Assembly (NCBI RefSeq): GCF_009601505.1
Contig: NZ_WITC01000081.1
Span: 1-36,477 of the forward strand
Length of the DNA: 36,477 bases
Direction: 5' to 3'
Source: Sinorhizobium terangae
Lineage (GTDB): Bacteria; Pseudomonadota; Alphaproteobacteria; Rhizobiales; Rhizobiaceae
Below, piece after piece: positions 23,935 through 31,213 of the stretch. The notes beneath the pieces were generated by a model. The model did not search any database, was not told where the DNA came from, and was given only the letters and a program-made list of their open reading frames with translations. How positions within the stretch are numbered: position 1 is the stretch's first letter; every line of letters starts with the position of its first letter. The translations under genes were made by a program, and so were the position numbers.

Positions 23935-24726
23935 ATGTCCGATACAGTGCTTTTCGACGTCACCGACGGCGTCGCGCTGCTCACCCTCAACCGGCCGGAT
24001 AAACTGAACGCCTTGAACTACGAATTAGTAGACCGGCTCCTTTCCCTCCTCGACCTGATCGAAGTCGACGACACCGTCCAGGCGGTCATCCTCACTGGCG
24101 CCGGAGAGAGCGCCTTTTCAGCCGGCGGCGATATCCACGAGTTTTCCCGCAGCGTGGCGCAGGGCGTAAATGCAGCCGTTCGCGATTTCGTGCGGCGCGG
24201 ACAAAGGCTCACCGCCCGGCTGGAAGGCTTGCCGAAGCCCGTCATTGCGGCCGTCAACGGCCTTGCCTATGGCGCCGGCTGCGAGATCACCGAAGCCGTC
24301 CATCTCGCGATCGCCAGCGAGCGCGCACGCTTTGCCAAGCCGGAGATCAAGCTTGCCATGCCCCCAACCTTCGGCGGTACCCAGCGCCTGCCGCGCCTCG
24401 CCGGCCGCAAGCGCGCGCTCGAACTGCTTCTCACCGGAGACGAATTTTCCGCGAGCCAGGCGCTCGAACTGGGACTTGTCAACAAGATCGTGCCGCACGA
24501 AGACCTCATCGCTTCCGCCCGAGCCTTGGCTCTCCGCATCACACGACACTCGCCCCTTGCGGTGGCGGCGATCATCACCGCGGTCACGCGCGGCCTCAAC
24601 ATGACGATCGGCGAAGGCCTGCTGAACGAGAGCGAACAATTCGGGCGCATGGTGCCGAGCCATGATCTCACCGAGGGGCTGCTAGCCTGGAAAGAACGGC
24701 GAGAGGCGCATTACACCGGACGCTGA
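23935..24726 (+). CDS. enoyl-CoA hydratase/isomerase family protein
   Basis: 263 residues, crotonase fold. The oxyanion-hole region is GAGESAFSAGGDIHEF near residues 56-71 and GLAYGAGCEITEAVHLAIAS near residue 105. Both glutamates used by true hydratases appear conserved (GAGCE, and KPE in RFAKPEIKLAMPPTFGGTQRLPRLAG). The C-terminal part SASQALELGLVNKIVP is typical. Hydration of 2-enoyl-CoA in beta-oxidation or amino-acid breakdown is likely; chain specificity is not readable. It is divergent from tetR with an operator between them, and convergent with the DUF1772 gene 12 bp away. Confidence 0.9.
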   Translation: MSDTVLFDVTDGVALLTLNRPDKLNALNYELVDRLLSLLDLIEVDDTVQAVILTGAGESAFSAGGDIHEFSRSVAQGVNAAVRDFVRRGQRLTARLEGLPKPVIAAVNGLAYGAGCEITEAVHLAIASERARFAKPEIKLAMPPTFGGTQRLPRLAGRKRALELLLTGDEFSASQALELGLVNKIVPHEDLIASARALALRITRHSPLAVAAIITAVTRGLNMTIGEGLLNESEQFGRMVPSHDLTEGLLAWKERREAHYTGR

Positions 24727-24738
24727 CTCCTTGGAGAG

Positions 24739-25215
24739 CTAGCTCCGCGCGAAGCCTAGCACGAACAGTGCCAGCGCTCCGATCGAGGCGAATGTCCGGA
24801 CGTGGTTCCACCAGACCCAATCCGTCAGGTACCGCTTCTGCCAGATCTCTTGAGCGGCCTCCCCTGAGGCTGCCGCAAGCGCATCGTTCAACGGCACATT
24901 GAAGACGATCGTCACCAGCAACGTTCCGACGACATAGACAAGGCCGCCGGCCGCAAGCAGCCAGCTACCCTGCCCTCCAGTAAAGAAGGCAGCGCCGACG
25001 AGAATCAGCCCGAGAAGTGCCGTTCCCATGAAAGTCGTGAGAAAGAGCGGATTCTGGATCACATCGTTGATGGCGTTCATCGCGGCAATCCCTTGCTCGG
25101 GCGGCAACCGCGACAGGGCCTGCATGATGCAGACCGAGAAGATGAAGAACAGACCGGCCATCAGGCCGGAACCGATGACGGCGGCGAAAGCCAAAGCGGG
25201 AATCAGGGCAAGCAT
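24739..25215 (-). CDS. DUF1772 (anthrone-oxygenase-like) membrane protein
   Basis: 158 residues with four predicted membrane helices: about 5-30 (LALIPALAFAAVIGSGLMAGLFFIFSVCIM), 58-78 (FLTTFMGTALLGLILVGAAFF), 84-106 (WLLAAGGLVYVVGTLLVTIVF) and 138-156. MQALSRLPPEQGIAAMNAINDVIQNPLFL and FNVPLNDALAA...W are hallmark stretches of DUF1772. The biochemical role in bacteria is not established. It is divergent from a tetR-type gene with several palindromes in the 119-bp gap, so that repressor probably controls it. Confidence 0.85.
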   Translation of the reverse strand: MLALIPALAFAAVIGSGLMAGLFFIFSVCIMQALSRLPPEQGIAAMNAINDVIQNPLFLTTFMGTALLGLILVGAAFFTGGQGSWLLAAGGLVYVVGTLLVTIVFNVPLNDALAAASGEAAQEIWQKRYLTDWVWWNHVRTFASIGALALFVLGFARS

Positions 25216-25257
25216 TGCACAACACTCCAGGTATCGGCTGCAGCCGGAACATCGCAG

Positions 25258-25337
25258 ATGTGAGCAGTCCTCACATTTGCAAATGTGATAAATCCTCGTA
25301 TTTTGCCAGTCAAGCTAGAATGTGAGCGATACTCATG
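25258..25337. promoter_or_regulatory. cluster of three palindromes, probable TetR operators
   Basis: Site 1 is ATGTGAG-N5-CTCACAT (25258-25276). Overlapping its end is the perfect 16-bp palindrome CACATTTGCAAATGTG (25272-25287). Site 2 is ATGTGAG-N5-CTCAT (25320-25336), which includes the tetR ATG at 25335. The shared TGTGAG/CTCA(CA) half-sites suggest that one dimeric regulator, the adjacent TetR-type protein, controls both divergent genes. Confidence 0.68.
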
Positions 25338-26027
25338 ATTGAAGAGCAAACTCCGGGCGTGGGGCCAACGGAAGAGCAACCAGGCCTTCGCCGCACGCCG
25401 AGCCAGAAGCGCAGCCGCGAGCGCGTCGAGCATATCCTCTCCTGCGCCACCAGGCTGATCGAGAAAAAAGGCAGCGACGCCATGCGCATGAGCGAGGTCG
25501 CGGAGATGGCCGGCATCTCCATCGGCTCACTCTACCAGTATTTTCCCGACAAGGCGGCGATCGTGAGCACCCTTGCCGAACGCTACAATGCCGCCAGCCG
25601 GGACTGTATCGCGAACGAGTTCGCCAAAATCACCACGCTCGCCGAATTGCGCAGCGCCTTTTCGGTGCTCTTCGACACCTACTACGATATGTTTCTCGCC
25701 GAGCCGGTGATGCGCGACATCTGGTCGGCGATGCAGGCGGACAAGACCCTGCGCGAAATCGAACTCGCCGAAAGCCGGGCAAATGGACGCTTGCTTGCCG
25801 AAACCTGGGCAAGGGTTCAGCCGGAAACGCCACGCAAAAGAATCGAAGATGCCGCCTTCCTCATCATGCATCTTGGTGAATGCACGATGCGGCTCGCAGT
25901 CTCGGTCGACAAGCCCCAGGGCGACCGCATCGTCGCGGCCTATAAGCACATGATCCTTCGTGAATTTGTCGCGGATGCAACGGGAGAAGCCGCAAGTTCA
26001 ATTGACATCGCCCCCGACCGATCCTAA
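25335..26027 (+). CDS. TetR/AcrR-family regulator
   Basis: 230 residues. A charged N-terminal leader (SQKRSRERVEHILSCATRLIEKKG) is followed by the HTH SDAMRMSEVAEMAGISIGSLYQYFPDKAAIVSTLAERY near residues 46-85, then a helical ligand domain of the TetR_C type (MFLAEPVMRDIWSAMQADKTLREIELAESRANGRLLAETW). The start codon lies within a probable operator, implying autorepression. Its last 25 bp contain a consensus TTGACA that appears to be the promoter of the riboswitch RNA downstream. Confidence 0.88.
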   Translation: MIEEQTPGVGPTEEQPGLRRTPSQKRSRERVEHILSCATRLIEKKGSDAMRMSEVAEMAGISIGSLYQYFPDKAAIVSTLAERYNAASRDCIANEFAKITTLAELRSAFSVLFDTYYDMFLAEPVMRDIWSAMQADKTLREIELAESRANGRLLAETWARVQPETPRKRIEDAAFLIMHLGECTMRLAVSVDKPQGDRIVAAYKHMILREFVADATGEAASSIDIAPDRS

Positions 26028-26030
26028 TCA
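26002..26030 (+). promoter_or_regulatory. promoter of the cobalamin riboswitch RNA, inside the end of tetR
   Basis: Consensus -35 TTGACA (26002-26007), 17 bp, TAATCA (26025-26030; the tetR stop TAA forms its first half). This predicts a start near 26036-26038, just where the riboswitch fold begins. Confidence 0.58.
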
Positions 26031-26035
26031 TCGGG

Positions 26036-26330
26036 GATCGATTGGTTCTCGGAAAGCGAACGCGTTCCGGGAGTAAACGGGAACGTGACGGATGGACCCA
26101 ACCTGGGCATCTTAATCACGGCCGACCCCGCGACTGTAGAACGGCGTGAATTTGCCATTCCGGAGCGATCCGGAAGAAGCCACTGGGAAAGACCGCGAGA
26201 GGGCGGTTCGATCCTGGGAAGGCGAGGCAAATCCTTGGTGCAAACCACCTGACGCCGTGAGCCAGGAAACCTGCCAAGCGATGCGGGCACAGTGCCCAAC
26301 CCGGGAAAGGTCCCAACGCCATCACGGAGG
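26036..26330 (+). ncRNA. cobalamin (B12) riboswitch upstream of cbtBA
   Basis: The conserved blocks of the AdoCbl riboswitch occur in the right order: ACGGGAACGTGACGG near 26078, CCCCGCGACTGTAG at 26126-26139, GCCACTGGGAA at 26179-26189, CTGGGAAGGCG at 26214-26224, and the B12 box AGCCAGGAAACCTGCC at 26260-26275. Behind it a hairpin GGGCAC-A-GTGCCC (26285-26297) may belong to the expression platform, and the ribosome site GGAGG (26326-26330) is 5 bases before cbtB. The B12-box AACCT can pair with AGGTT overlapping the ribosome site, so control of translation initiation is plausible. B12 would lower cobalt-uptake gene expression. Confidence 0.93.
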
Positions 26331-26335
26331 TTGTC

Positions 26336-26512
26336 ATGGCTACGTCTACAGCTTCGAGCATTTCGCTCTCCCTTAACGATCGTCTGGTCGCGGGCATCTC
26401 CGCCCTGTTGATCGGCGCCTTCCTCGTCTTCGGTGCAGGCCTCGCGAATTCGGCCGTTCTGCACGATACGGCGCACGACACCCGCCATTCCTACGGCTTC
26501 CCCTGCCACTGA
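26336..26512 (+). CDS. cbtB: cobalt transporter subunit CbtB
   Basis: 58 residues, a single membrane helix (about 18-40: VAGISALLIGAFLVFGAGLANSA) and a histidine-rich tail HDTAHDTRHSYGFPCH with four histidines before the C-terminal Cys-His, the presumed cobalt-binding end of the CbtB family. It starts 5 bases after GGAGG. It sits directly behind a B12 riboswitch and before cbtA, the standard cbtBA arrangement that replaces CbiMNQO cobalt uptake in many alphaproteobacteria. Its small size means it is easily missed in gene calling. Confidence 0.92.
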   Translation: MATSTASSISLSLNDRLVAGISALLIGAFLVFGAGLANSAVLHDTAHDTRHSYGFPCH

Positions 26513-26530
26513 TCGATGCCATGGAACGCA

Positions 26531-26634
26531 CTACAGCGCCGCGCGTCTTTTCGGACGCGCAAAGGACGCTGTAGCACTTTGAATTGCTGCATGTTTTTAT
26601 CCTTAAATCGGCTACGATTTAAGGAAACGTGCAG
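26531..26634. repeat. double-hairpin intergenic repeat between cbtB and cbtA
   Basis: Two adjacent hairpins. The first has outer arms CTACAGCG/CGCTGTAG (26531-26538, 26567-26574) and inner arms GCGCGTC/GACGCGC. The second has CCTTAAATCG-GCTA-CGATTTAAGG (26601-26624) enclosed by CTGCATGTTT/AAACGTGCAG. I associate this unit with a repeat family common in Sinorhizobium genomes; copy number must be checked. It is distinct from the RIME-like copies. The remaining 195 bp before cbtA contains nothing I recognise. Confidence 0.72.
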
Positions 26635-26829
26635 CAGGCGTTCCATCTCGAACAAGAGCGGATCGCTTCTCCGGCGTATAGCACGCGAGCGCATTTGCCG
26701 TTGGGCATGCGCTCCGGCGTGCTTCGTCGGCGTTTTGCATCCATGGAAACCGGAAATGGCGCCAGCTGTGGCGTTTGTGCGGCGTTCGCGCTTCGGAGTA
26801 GCCACGTGCCGGATTGAGGAATATCGACA

Positions 26830-27618
26830 ATGATCGTCAAGACACTTCTGGCCGCGATCGTGGCCGGGCTGATTGCCGGCGTCTTCATGACCGCCGCACA
26901 GGAAATGCGCGTCGTGCCGCTGATCCTGCACGCCGAAGAATACGAGGGCGAAGCGCCGGCAGCGGATCAGCCGGCAACGCAGGAGCCTGCAGCCGCGGGC
27001 CACGACCAGCATTCGTCGCTGAACAGCACTTCGCCGCTGGGCGCGCTTGCTTCCGCGCTCTCGCCGGTCACGCCGGCCTATGCGCATGAGCATGAGGGCG
27101 ATCACGAGGAAGGCGGCATCATGTTCGGCCTGAGCCGTTTCTCCGGCACGCTTCTCGCCAATCTCGTGACGGGCGCCGGATTTTCTCTGCTGCTTGCCGG
27201 CGTCAGCCTTGTGATCGGCTATCCGATCACGCTCGCGAACGGGGCGGCCTGGGGCGCTTTCGGATGGCTTGCCGTCCACCTGCTGCCGGCGATCGGCCTT
27301 CCGCCCGAACTACCGGGCTTCCCCGCGGCCGAACTCGGCGACCGGCAGGTCTGGTGGGCCGCGACGGTGCTGTTTTCGGCGGTTGGCCTCTACCTGCTGG
27401 CGCTGCGCCCTGAACTGGTCGCCAAGATCGCGGGTCTCGTGCTCATTGCCGCACCGCAGGTCTACGGCGCACCGCAGCCGCTCGACATCTCCAGCAACGT
27501 ACCCGCCGTCCTCGGCGCCGAGTTCGCCGTCGCCGCGCTCGCGACCACGCTTGCCTTCTGGCTCGTGCTAGGGGTGGTTTCCGGCTTCATCAACGACCGG
27601 TTCGTCAAGGCGCATTAA
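26830..27618 (+). CDS. cbtA: cobalt transporter CbtA
   Basis: 262 residues. Inner-membrane protein with about six hydrophobic segments (1-21; around 107-131; 133-160; 175-190; 195-215; 232-255). A histidine-rich loop between the first two helices (AAGHDQHSS and YAHEHEGDHEE) probably handles Co2+. NTERM LLAAIVAGLIAGVFMTAAQEMRVVPLILHAE is a CbtA hallmark. GAGGA precedes the ATG by 9 bases. It follows cbtB after 317 bp that contain a repeat, unusually far for this pair, but both are expected to be read from the riboswitch promoter. Confidence 0.92.
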   Translation: MIVKTLLAAIVAGLIAGVFMTAAQEMRVVPLILHAEEYEGEAPAADQPATQEPAAAGHDQHSSLNSTSPLGALASALSPVTPAYAHEHEGDHEEGGIMFGLSRFSGTLLANLVTGAGFSLLLAGVSLVIGYPITLANGAAWGAFGWLAVHLLPAIGLPPELPGFPAAELGDRQVWWAATVLFSAVGLYLLALRPELVAKIAGLVLIAAPQVYGAPQPLDISSNVPAVLGAEFAVAALATTLAFWLVLGVVSGFINDRFVKAH

Positions 27619-27635
27619 TCACATTCTGATCGTTG

Positions 27636-27866
27636 CTGCCCCTCTCCTCGGGTTTAACCCGAGGACTAGCCCTCTCCCCGCTCGCGGAAGAGGAGACGAC
27701 CATAGATCCGTCTCCACTTGCGGCAACGTCTTGAGTTAGAAAAGACGCCGCCGCACCCACCTTGCCGCCCACGGTCGCACGCGGGGAGAGGCACGAGGGC
27801 GGCGCCACGCGCGTCCTTCTCGCCCGTCAAAACGGGGAGAAGGTGCCGGCAGGCGGATGAGGGGCC
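27636..27866. repeat. RIME-like palindromic repeat (copy 4), longer variant
   Basis: Contains the hairpin TCCTCGGGTTTAACCCGAGGA, CCCTCTCCCCGCTCGCGG, a diverged middle, then CTTCTCGCCC...GGGGAGAAG with the shared tail GTGCCGGCAGGCGGATGAGG. It lies between the convergent cbtA and fhuF-like genes and may act as terminator for both. It is about twice as long as copy 3, as if two units had been joined. Confidence 0.72.
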
Positions 27867-27869
27867 GAC

Positions 27870-28721
27870 TCACCCCGTTCGATCGCGAGCAGTCTCAAGC
27901 AAATGCGCCCGCAGCCGTTCGCGACGGGCCTCCGGCTCAAGCAACACGCAGCTGTCGCAATAGCTGCCGCCGTCGGTGCGATAATAGAGGCAGCACCCGC
28001 CGCGCATCCTGTAGGTCCGCGAAAGTTCTTTCCCGCCCTCCCCTGTGGCTTTGATCCTCTCGTAGCAAAGCGCCTCGGAGTGGAGCGGAGACCCGGCGCG
28101 CTTGACGATCGCCAGCGCCTGCGCGATCGCCTCCTCCTCGGTTCCGCACCGTCGTCCGACTTCGAGAAAGGCACCTGCCAGACTGTCGGCAGCAAGCCGC
28201 CACTGCGCCCGCAGCGACAGGCCGCAGCGCCGCTTCAAGAGTGCGATGACCGGCCTCAGATGAGCGACAAAGCGATCGTGAAAAAGCCTTTCGGGATCCC
28301 CGGGGTCGCTGGCGGAGACTTCGCTGAGTTGCGTGCAGAAATGAAACCGTCGCGCGTCGACGGCGCCCGCCTTGAGCGGAGGCGCGTAGTGCTCGAAGCG
28401 TAACCCTGTGACGTCTGGAATACGGCCGCTGTAGAGATAGATGGCGGCGGCGGCGAGGCTGAGTTGATGGCTATAAAAGGCGATAAGATGCGCCGCCCGC
28501 ACCTTGTTGTCCATGCCCGCGCCGAAGCGCTCCTGATAGGAAAGACAGGTCTCGACGCCGGCCGATCCCTCGGCCCAGAATGCCGACGGAACTTGCATGT
28601 CCTCGTCCGGGGTTAGCGAGCAGGCAACCTCGGGAAACGCGGCGTCGAGCCAAGCGACGGCGGCCCTCGCCTCTCCTTCGCCTGCGGCGTCTCCCATCTT
28701 CAGCTTCCGCGCATTCTCCAT
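27870..28721 (-). CDS. second FhuF-type [2Fe-2S] ferric-siderophore reductase
   Basis: 283 residues from the ATG at 28721, chosen because GGAG lies 6 bases upstream and the gene then starts 16 bp after the previous stop; the frame is open to 28805. The C-terminal cluster motif is Cys243, Cys244, Cys255, Cys258 in GCCLYYRTDGGSYCDSC, the exact CC-x10-C-x2-C of FhuF. Earlier stretches such as AFYSHQLSLAAAAIYLYSGRIPDVTG and HDRFVAHLRPVIALLKRRCGLS fit the (2Fe-2S)-binding FhuF family. It is a different branch from the fhuF at 7.4 kb. No IRO box is visible before its operon. The siderophore is unknown. Confidence 0.85.
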   Translation of the reverse strand: MENARKLKMGDAAGEGEARAAVAWLDAAFPEVACSLTPDEDMQVPSAFWAEGSAGVETCLSYQERFGAGMDNKVRAAHLIAFYSHQLSLAAAAIYLYSGRIPDVTGLRFEHYAPPLKAGAVDARRFHFCTQLSEVSASDPGDPERLFHDRFVAHLRPVIALLKRRCGLSLRAQWRLAADSLAGAFLEVGRRCGTEEEAIAQALAIVKRAGSPLHSEALCYERIKATGEGGKELSRTYRMRGGCCLYYRTDGGSYCDSCVLLEPEARRERLRAHLLETARDRTG

Positions 28722-28737
28722 TCCATCTCCGTCGCGC

Positions 28738-30051
28738 TTAGACTTGTGGACCATCCGCCAACAGCCAGCCACCCTCGAAACCGGCCCGGCGCAGTCCTCG
28801 GCCAAAGGCAGGAATGCTGCGTGTGATATCCCAGAGCAATCCGCTTCTCCAGTTCTCGATCATCATGACCGAAAGGCCCTGGTCAAGCCCGACGATCCTG
28901 TCATCGATCCACCCCTCTGCGCCCTCACCCGGCAGGCTCGGATTGAAGCCACCTGGAAGGCGGTCGTCAGTGAGCAGCGCCGGATAACGGGTGAGAAGAT
29001 GGCCGAGGCTTTCAAGGCTGGCCTCCGGCTCGAAGGGCAGGCAGGCGAGCGGTGCCCAAGGCACCAGCGTCCCGTCGTCGACGCCGAAGGGCGCGCCGCG
29101 CGCCGCATAGCCGAGCATCCTTTGCCAGCGCCCGTCACGAAGCCGTAACCGCCCTTTCGGCGCATGGCAGGCGCTGAAGCCCCAGAGATCGCGGCTATAG
29201 CCGGCAAAGCCGCCTGGATTTTCCTCTGCATGCGTGCGCTGAAGCACGATCGCCCGACGGGTGTTCTCGAAATAGTCGCTCGCCGTCTTGCGCATCCCCG
29301 CATCGCGAATCTCGCGAAAATCGATCCAGGCGTGGGGAAAGAGGTGGATGAAAAGCGCACCCGCGTGAAGATGCCGCGTGTCGCCGATCGGGAGCCATTC
29401 ATGGGCCGCGGTGAAGGCATCGTAGCTCCCGGGTGCAATTGCGTGGCGCGGCGCGGCCAGCGCCAGCACATATAGCAACAGCGCCTCGCTGTATCCGCGC
29501 CAGCGATACCTGAGAAACCGGCCGGGCGGCCGCCAGCCCATCGCCAGCGTGTCGCCGCGATTGAGCGCCCATGCCCAGTCCGCCCGCTCGAAGAGCCGTT
29601 CGGAAAGGCTGCGGATTTCGATCTCGTCCCGCCTGCGCTCGGAGAAATAGGCAGTCGCCGTCAGCACGCCGGCAAAGAGCAGAGCGCTGTCGATGGTCGA
29701 AAGCTCACAGTTCCAGGTGCGCTCGCCGGTGCGCATGTCGAGAAAATGATAGTAGAGGCCACGGTAGCCGGTGGCGCGTGCGTCGCTTGCCTGTCTGCCC
29801 GTCGCGAGAAAACGCAAAACCGTCAGCACACGACGCGCAGCATCTCCACGGCTGATCCAACCACGCTCGACAGCGACCGGATAGCAGGCCAGCCCGAAGC
29901 CTGTGGCGGCGATGCTCGACGGCGATCCCTCGCGCGATGTGTCCGCGACGAGACCTGTCCCGGCATCGGAATACCGGCGAAAATAGCCAAACGCGGCGCG
30001 CTGCAGGCGATCGATCCGCACAATGTCCCTATTAGAGGTGGATTGAAGCAT
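28738..30051 (-). CDS. glycoamylase-domain protein (COG5368-type, NdvB C-terminal-like)
   Basis: 437 residues without a signal peptide. The (alpha/alpha)6 glycoamylase-like domain is recognisable: QRAAFGYFRRYSDAGTGLVADTS, SSIAATGFGLACYPVAVERGWISRGDAARRVLTVLRFL, GLYYHFLDMRTGERTWNCELSTIDSALLFAGVLTA, and IDDRIVGLDQGLSVMMIENWRSGLLWD near the end. The same fold forms a domain of cyclic-beta-glucan synthase NdvB, where it is thought to act on glucan. Substrate and activity of the free-standing proteins are unknown. It is followed after 16 bp by the fhuF-like gene, so the two are very probably co-transcribed, an unexpected pairing. Confidence 0.82.
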   Translation of the reverse strand: MLQSTSNRDIVRIDRLQRAAFGYFRRYSDAGTGLVADTSREGSPSSIAATGFGLACYPVAVERGWISRGDAARRVLTVLRFLATGRQASDARATGYRGLYYHFLDMRTGERTWNCELSTIDSALLFAGVLTATAYFSERRRDEIEIRSLSERLFERADWAWALNRGDTLAMGWRPPGRFLRYRWRGYSEALLLYVLALAAPRHAIAPGSYDAFTAAHEWLPIGDTRHLHAGALFIHLFPHAWIDFREIRDAGMRKTASDYFENTRRAIVLQRTHAEENPGGFAGYSRDLWGFSACHAPKGRLRLRDGRWQRMLGYAARGAPFGVDDGTLVPWAPLACLPFEPEASLESLGHLLTRYPALLTDDRLPGGFNPSLPGEGAEGWIDDRIVGLDQGLSVMMIENWRSGLLWDITRSIPAFGRGLRRAGFEGGWLLADGPQV

Positions 30052-30401
30052 CCCGGTCCCGTCTGACGCACTTTTTCGCGAGAGGCGCAGCGCTCGTGCC
30101 GTCTGCGTCAGCGATGTCTAACGCTGTGAGAGCGGCATCCTTTCGCCCGGCGCTAGATTTCTTTCAAGGGTAAAATCGGGCAAGGAGGGTATCGGTGATC
30201 ACCGAATATTGTAGAGACGATCGTTCGCAATTGTCGCGCAACGCCAATCCTGTGCTACATTCTTCCCAATGCCTTGATTTTGGTGTGATGCAATCCAAAC
30301 TCACAGATGTGATCGATTTTTGAAGTGCAGGGTGCGGGCAAACCGCCTCGTATTTCCGCATCCAGCCCCCGAAGTGACCACGCGCAGAAACGGTTGATGC
30401 G
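30052..30401. other. 350-bp gene-free divergent control region
   Basis: Separates the glycoamylase gene (minus) from the DUF1194 gene (plus). It holds a perfect 14-bp palindrome TCGGTGATCACCGA (30192-30205) and a weak plus-strand promoter candidate TTGTCG (30231-30236), 19 bp, TACATT (30256-30261). I see no reading frame with good coding character, no IRO box, no riboswitch consensus and no RNA gene I recognise. Confidence 0.5.
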
Positions 30402-31196
30402 ATGTTGAGCACGTTGGCATTGATCCTGGCCCTCAGTGGGAGTCCGATCCATTCGGCCGCCATGCAGGCGGATGTCGATGTGGAACTGGTGCTGGCCGTC
30501 GACATGTCCGGATCGATGGACATGGAGGAGGCACGGGTCCAGCGGTCCGGCTATCTCCAGGCGCTGCGGCATCCCGAATTCATCAACGCGGTCAAGGGCG
30601 GCCTGATCGGGCGGATCGCGATCGGCTATTTCGAGTGGGCGGGGCTTGTGAACGAGCAGTCGGTCGTCTCATGGCAGGTGATCGACGATGCCGCGGACGC
30701 CGAAGCCTTCGCCGCGAAGGTTGAGGCGCGTCCGATCGGCACGCGCCGCGGTACGTCGATCTCCAACGCGATCCTGTTCGGCACGAACCTGATCGATTCC
30801 AACGCCTTTTCGGGCGCACGCCGGGTGATAGACATTTCCGGCGACGGGCCGAACAATACCGGCCCGCCAGTCACACCCGCCCGCGACGGCGCCATATCTC
30901 GCGGCATCATCATCAACGGGCTTGCGATCCTCATTCGGCCCTCGGTCTCGACCGGGCCACTCGACCAGTACTACGCGCAATGCGTCATCGGCGGACCGGG
31001 ATCCTTCGTACTTCCAGTCCATGAACCAGAGGATTTCGCGATCGCGATCCGCCAGAAACTGATCCTGGAAGTGAGCGGCCTGCCCCCGCCGCCCACCCTG
31101 CAGCTCACGGCCACGACGCCCGGTGCCGACTGCCTGATCGGCGAAAAGCTCAGGCCGGGATTTCTCGATCGGATCTATCCCGAACTCGATCGATAA
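30402..31196 (+). CDS. DUF1194 exported VWA-like protein
   Basis: 264 residues. A short signal-like N-terminus (LSTLALILALSGSPIHSAA) precedes a von Willebrand A-like domain whose metal site shows as ELVLAVDMSGSMDMEEA: Asp34, Ser36 and Ser38 of the DxSxS MIDAS motif. ARRVIDISGDGPNNTGPPVTPARD is the characteristic DUF1194 stretch and supplies the last MIDAS aspartate. Likely periplasmic or secreted, binding Mg2+ and a protein partner; no function is established. The C-terminal region CLIGEKLRPGFLDRIYPELDR is not part of the core VWA fold. It converges with the SDR gene 17 bp away. Confidence 0.85.
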   Translation: MLSTLALILALSGSPIHSAAMQADVDVELVLAVDMSGSMDMEEARVQRSGYLQALRHPEFINAVKGGLIGRIAIGYFEWAGLVNEQSVVSWQVIDDAADAEAFAAKVEARPIGTRRGTSISNAILFGTNLIDSNAFSGARRVIDISGDGPNNTGPPVTPARDGAISRGIIINGLAILIRPSVSTGPLDQYYAQCVIGGPGSFVLPVHEPEDFAIAIRQKLILEVSGLPPPPTLQLTATTPGADCLIGEKLRPGFLDRIYPELDR

Positions 31197-31213
31197 GGTG
31201 CATCCAATGGTCG

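Noticed and set aside
26018..26034. CCGAT-N7-ATCGG considered as a terminator of the tetR gene
   Set aside because: Five-bp stem without a T-tract, overlapping the probable riboswitch promoter; too weak to call.
26491..27279. Minus-strand frame of 262 codons across the cbtB-cbtA gap
   Set aside because: Overlaps the hairpin repeat and the start of cbtA on the other strand; composition is Arg-rich and repeat-derived.
30192..30205. Palindrome considered as an iron box for the second FhuF operon
   Set aside because: TCGGTGATCACCGA does not contain TGA-N9-TCA and lies 140 bp from that operon's start.
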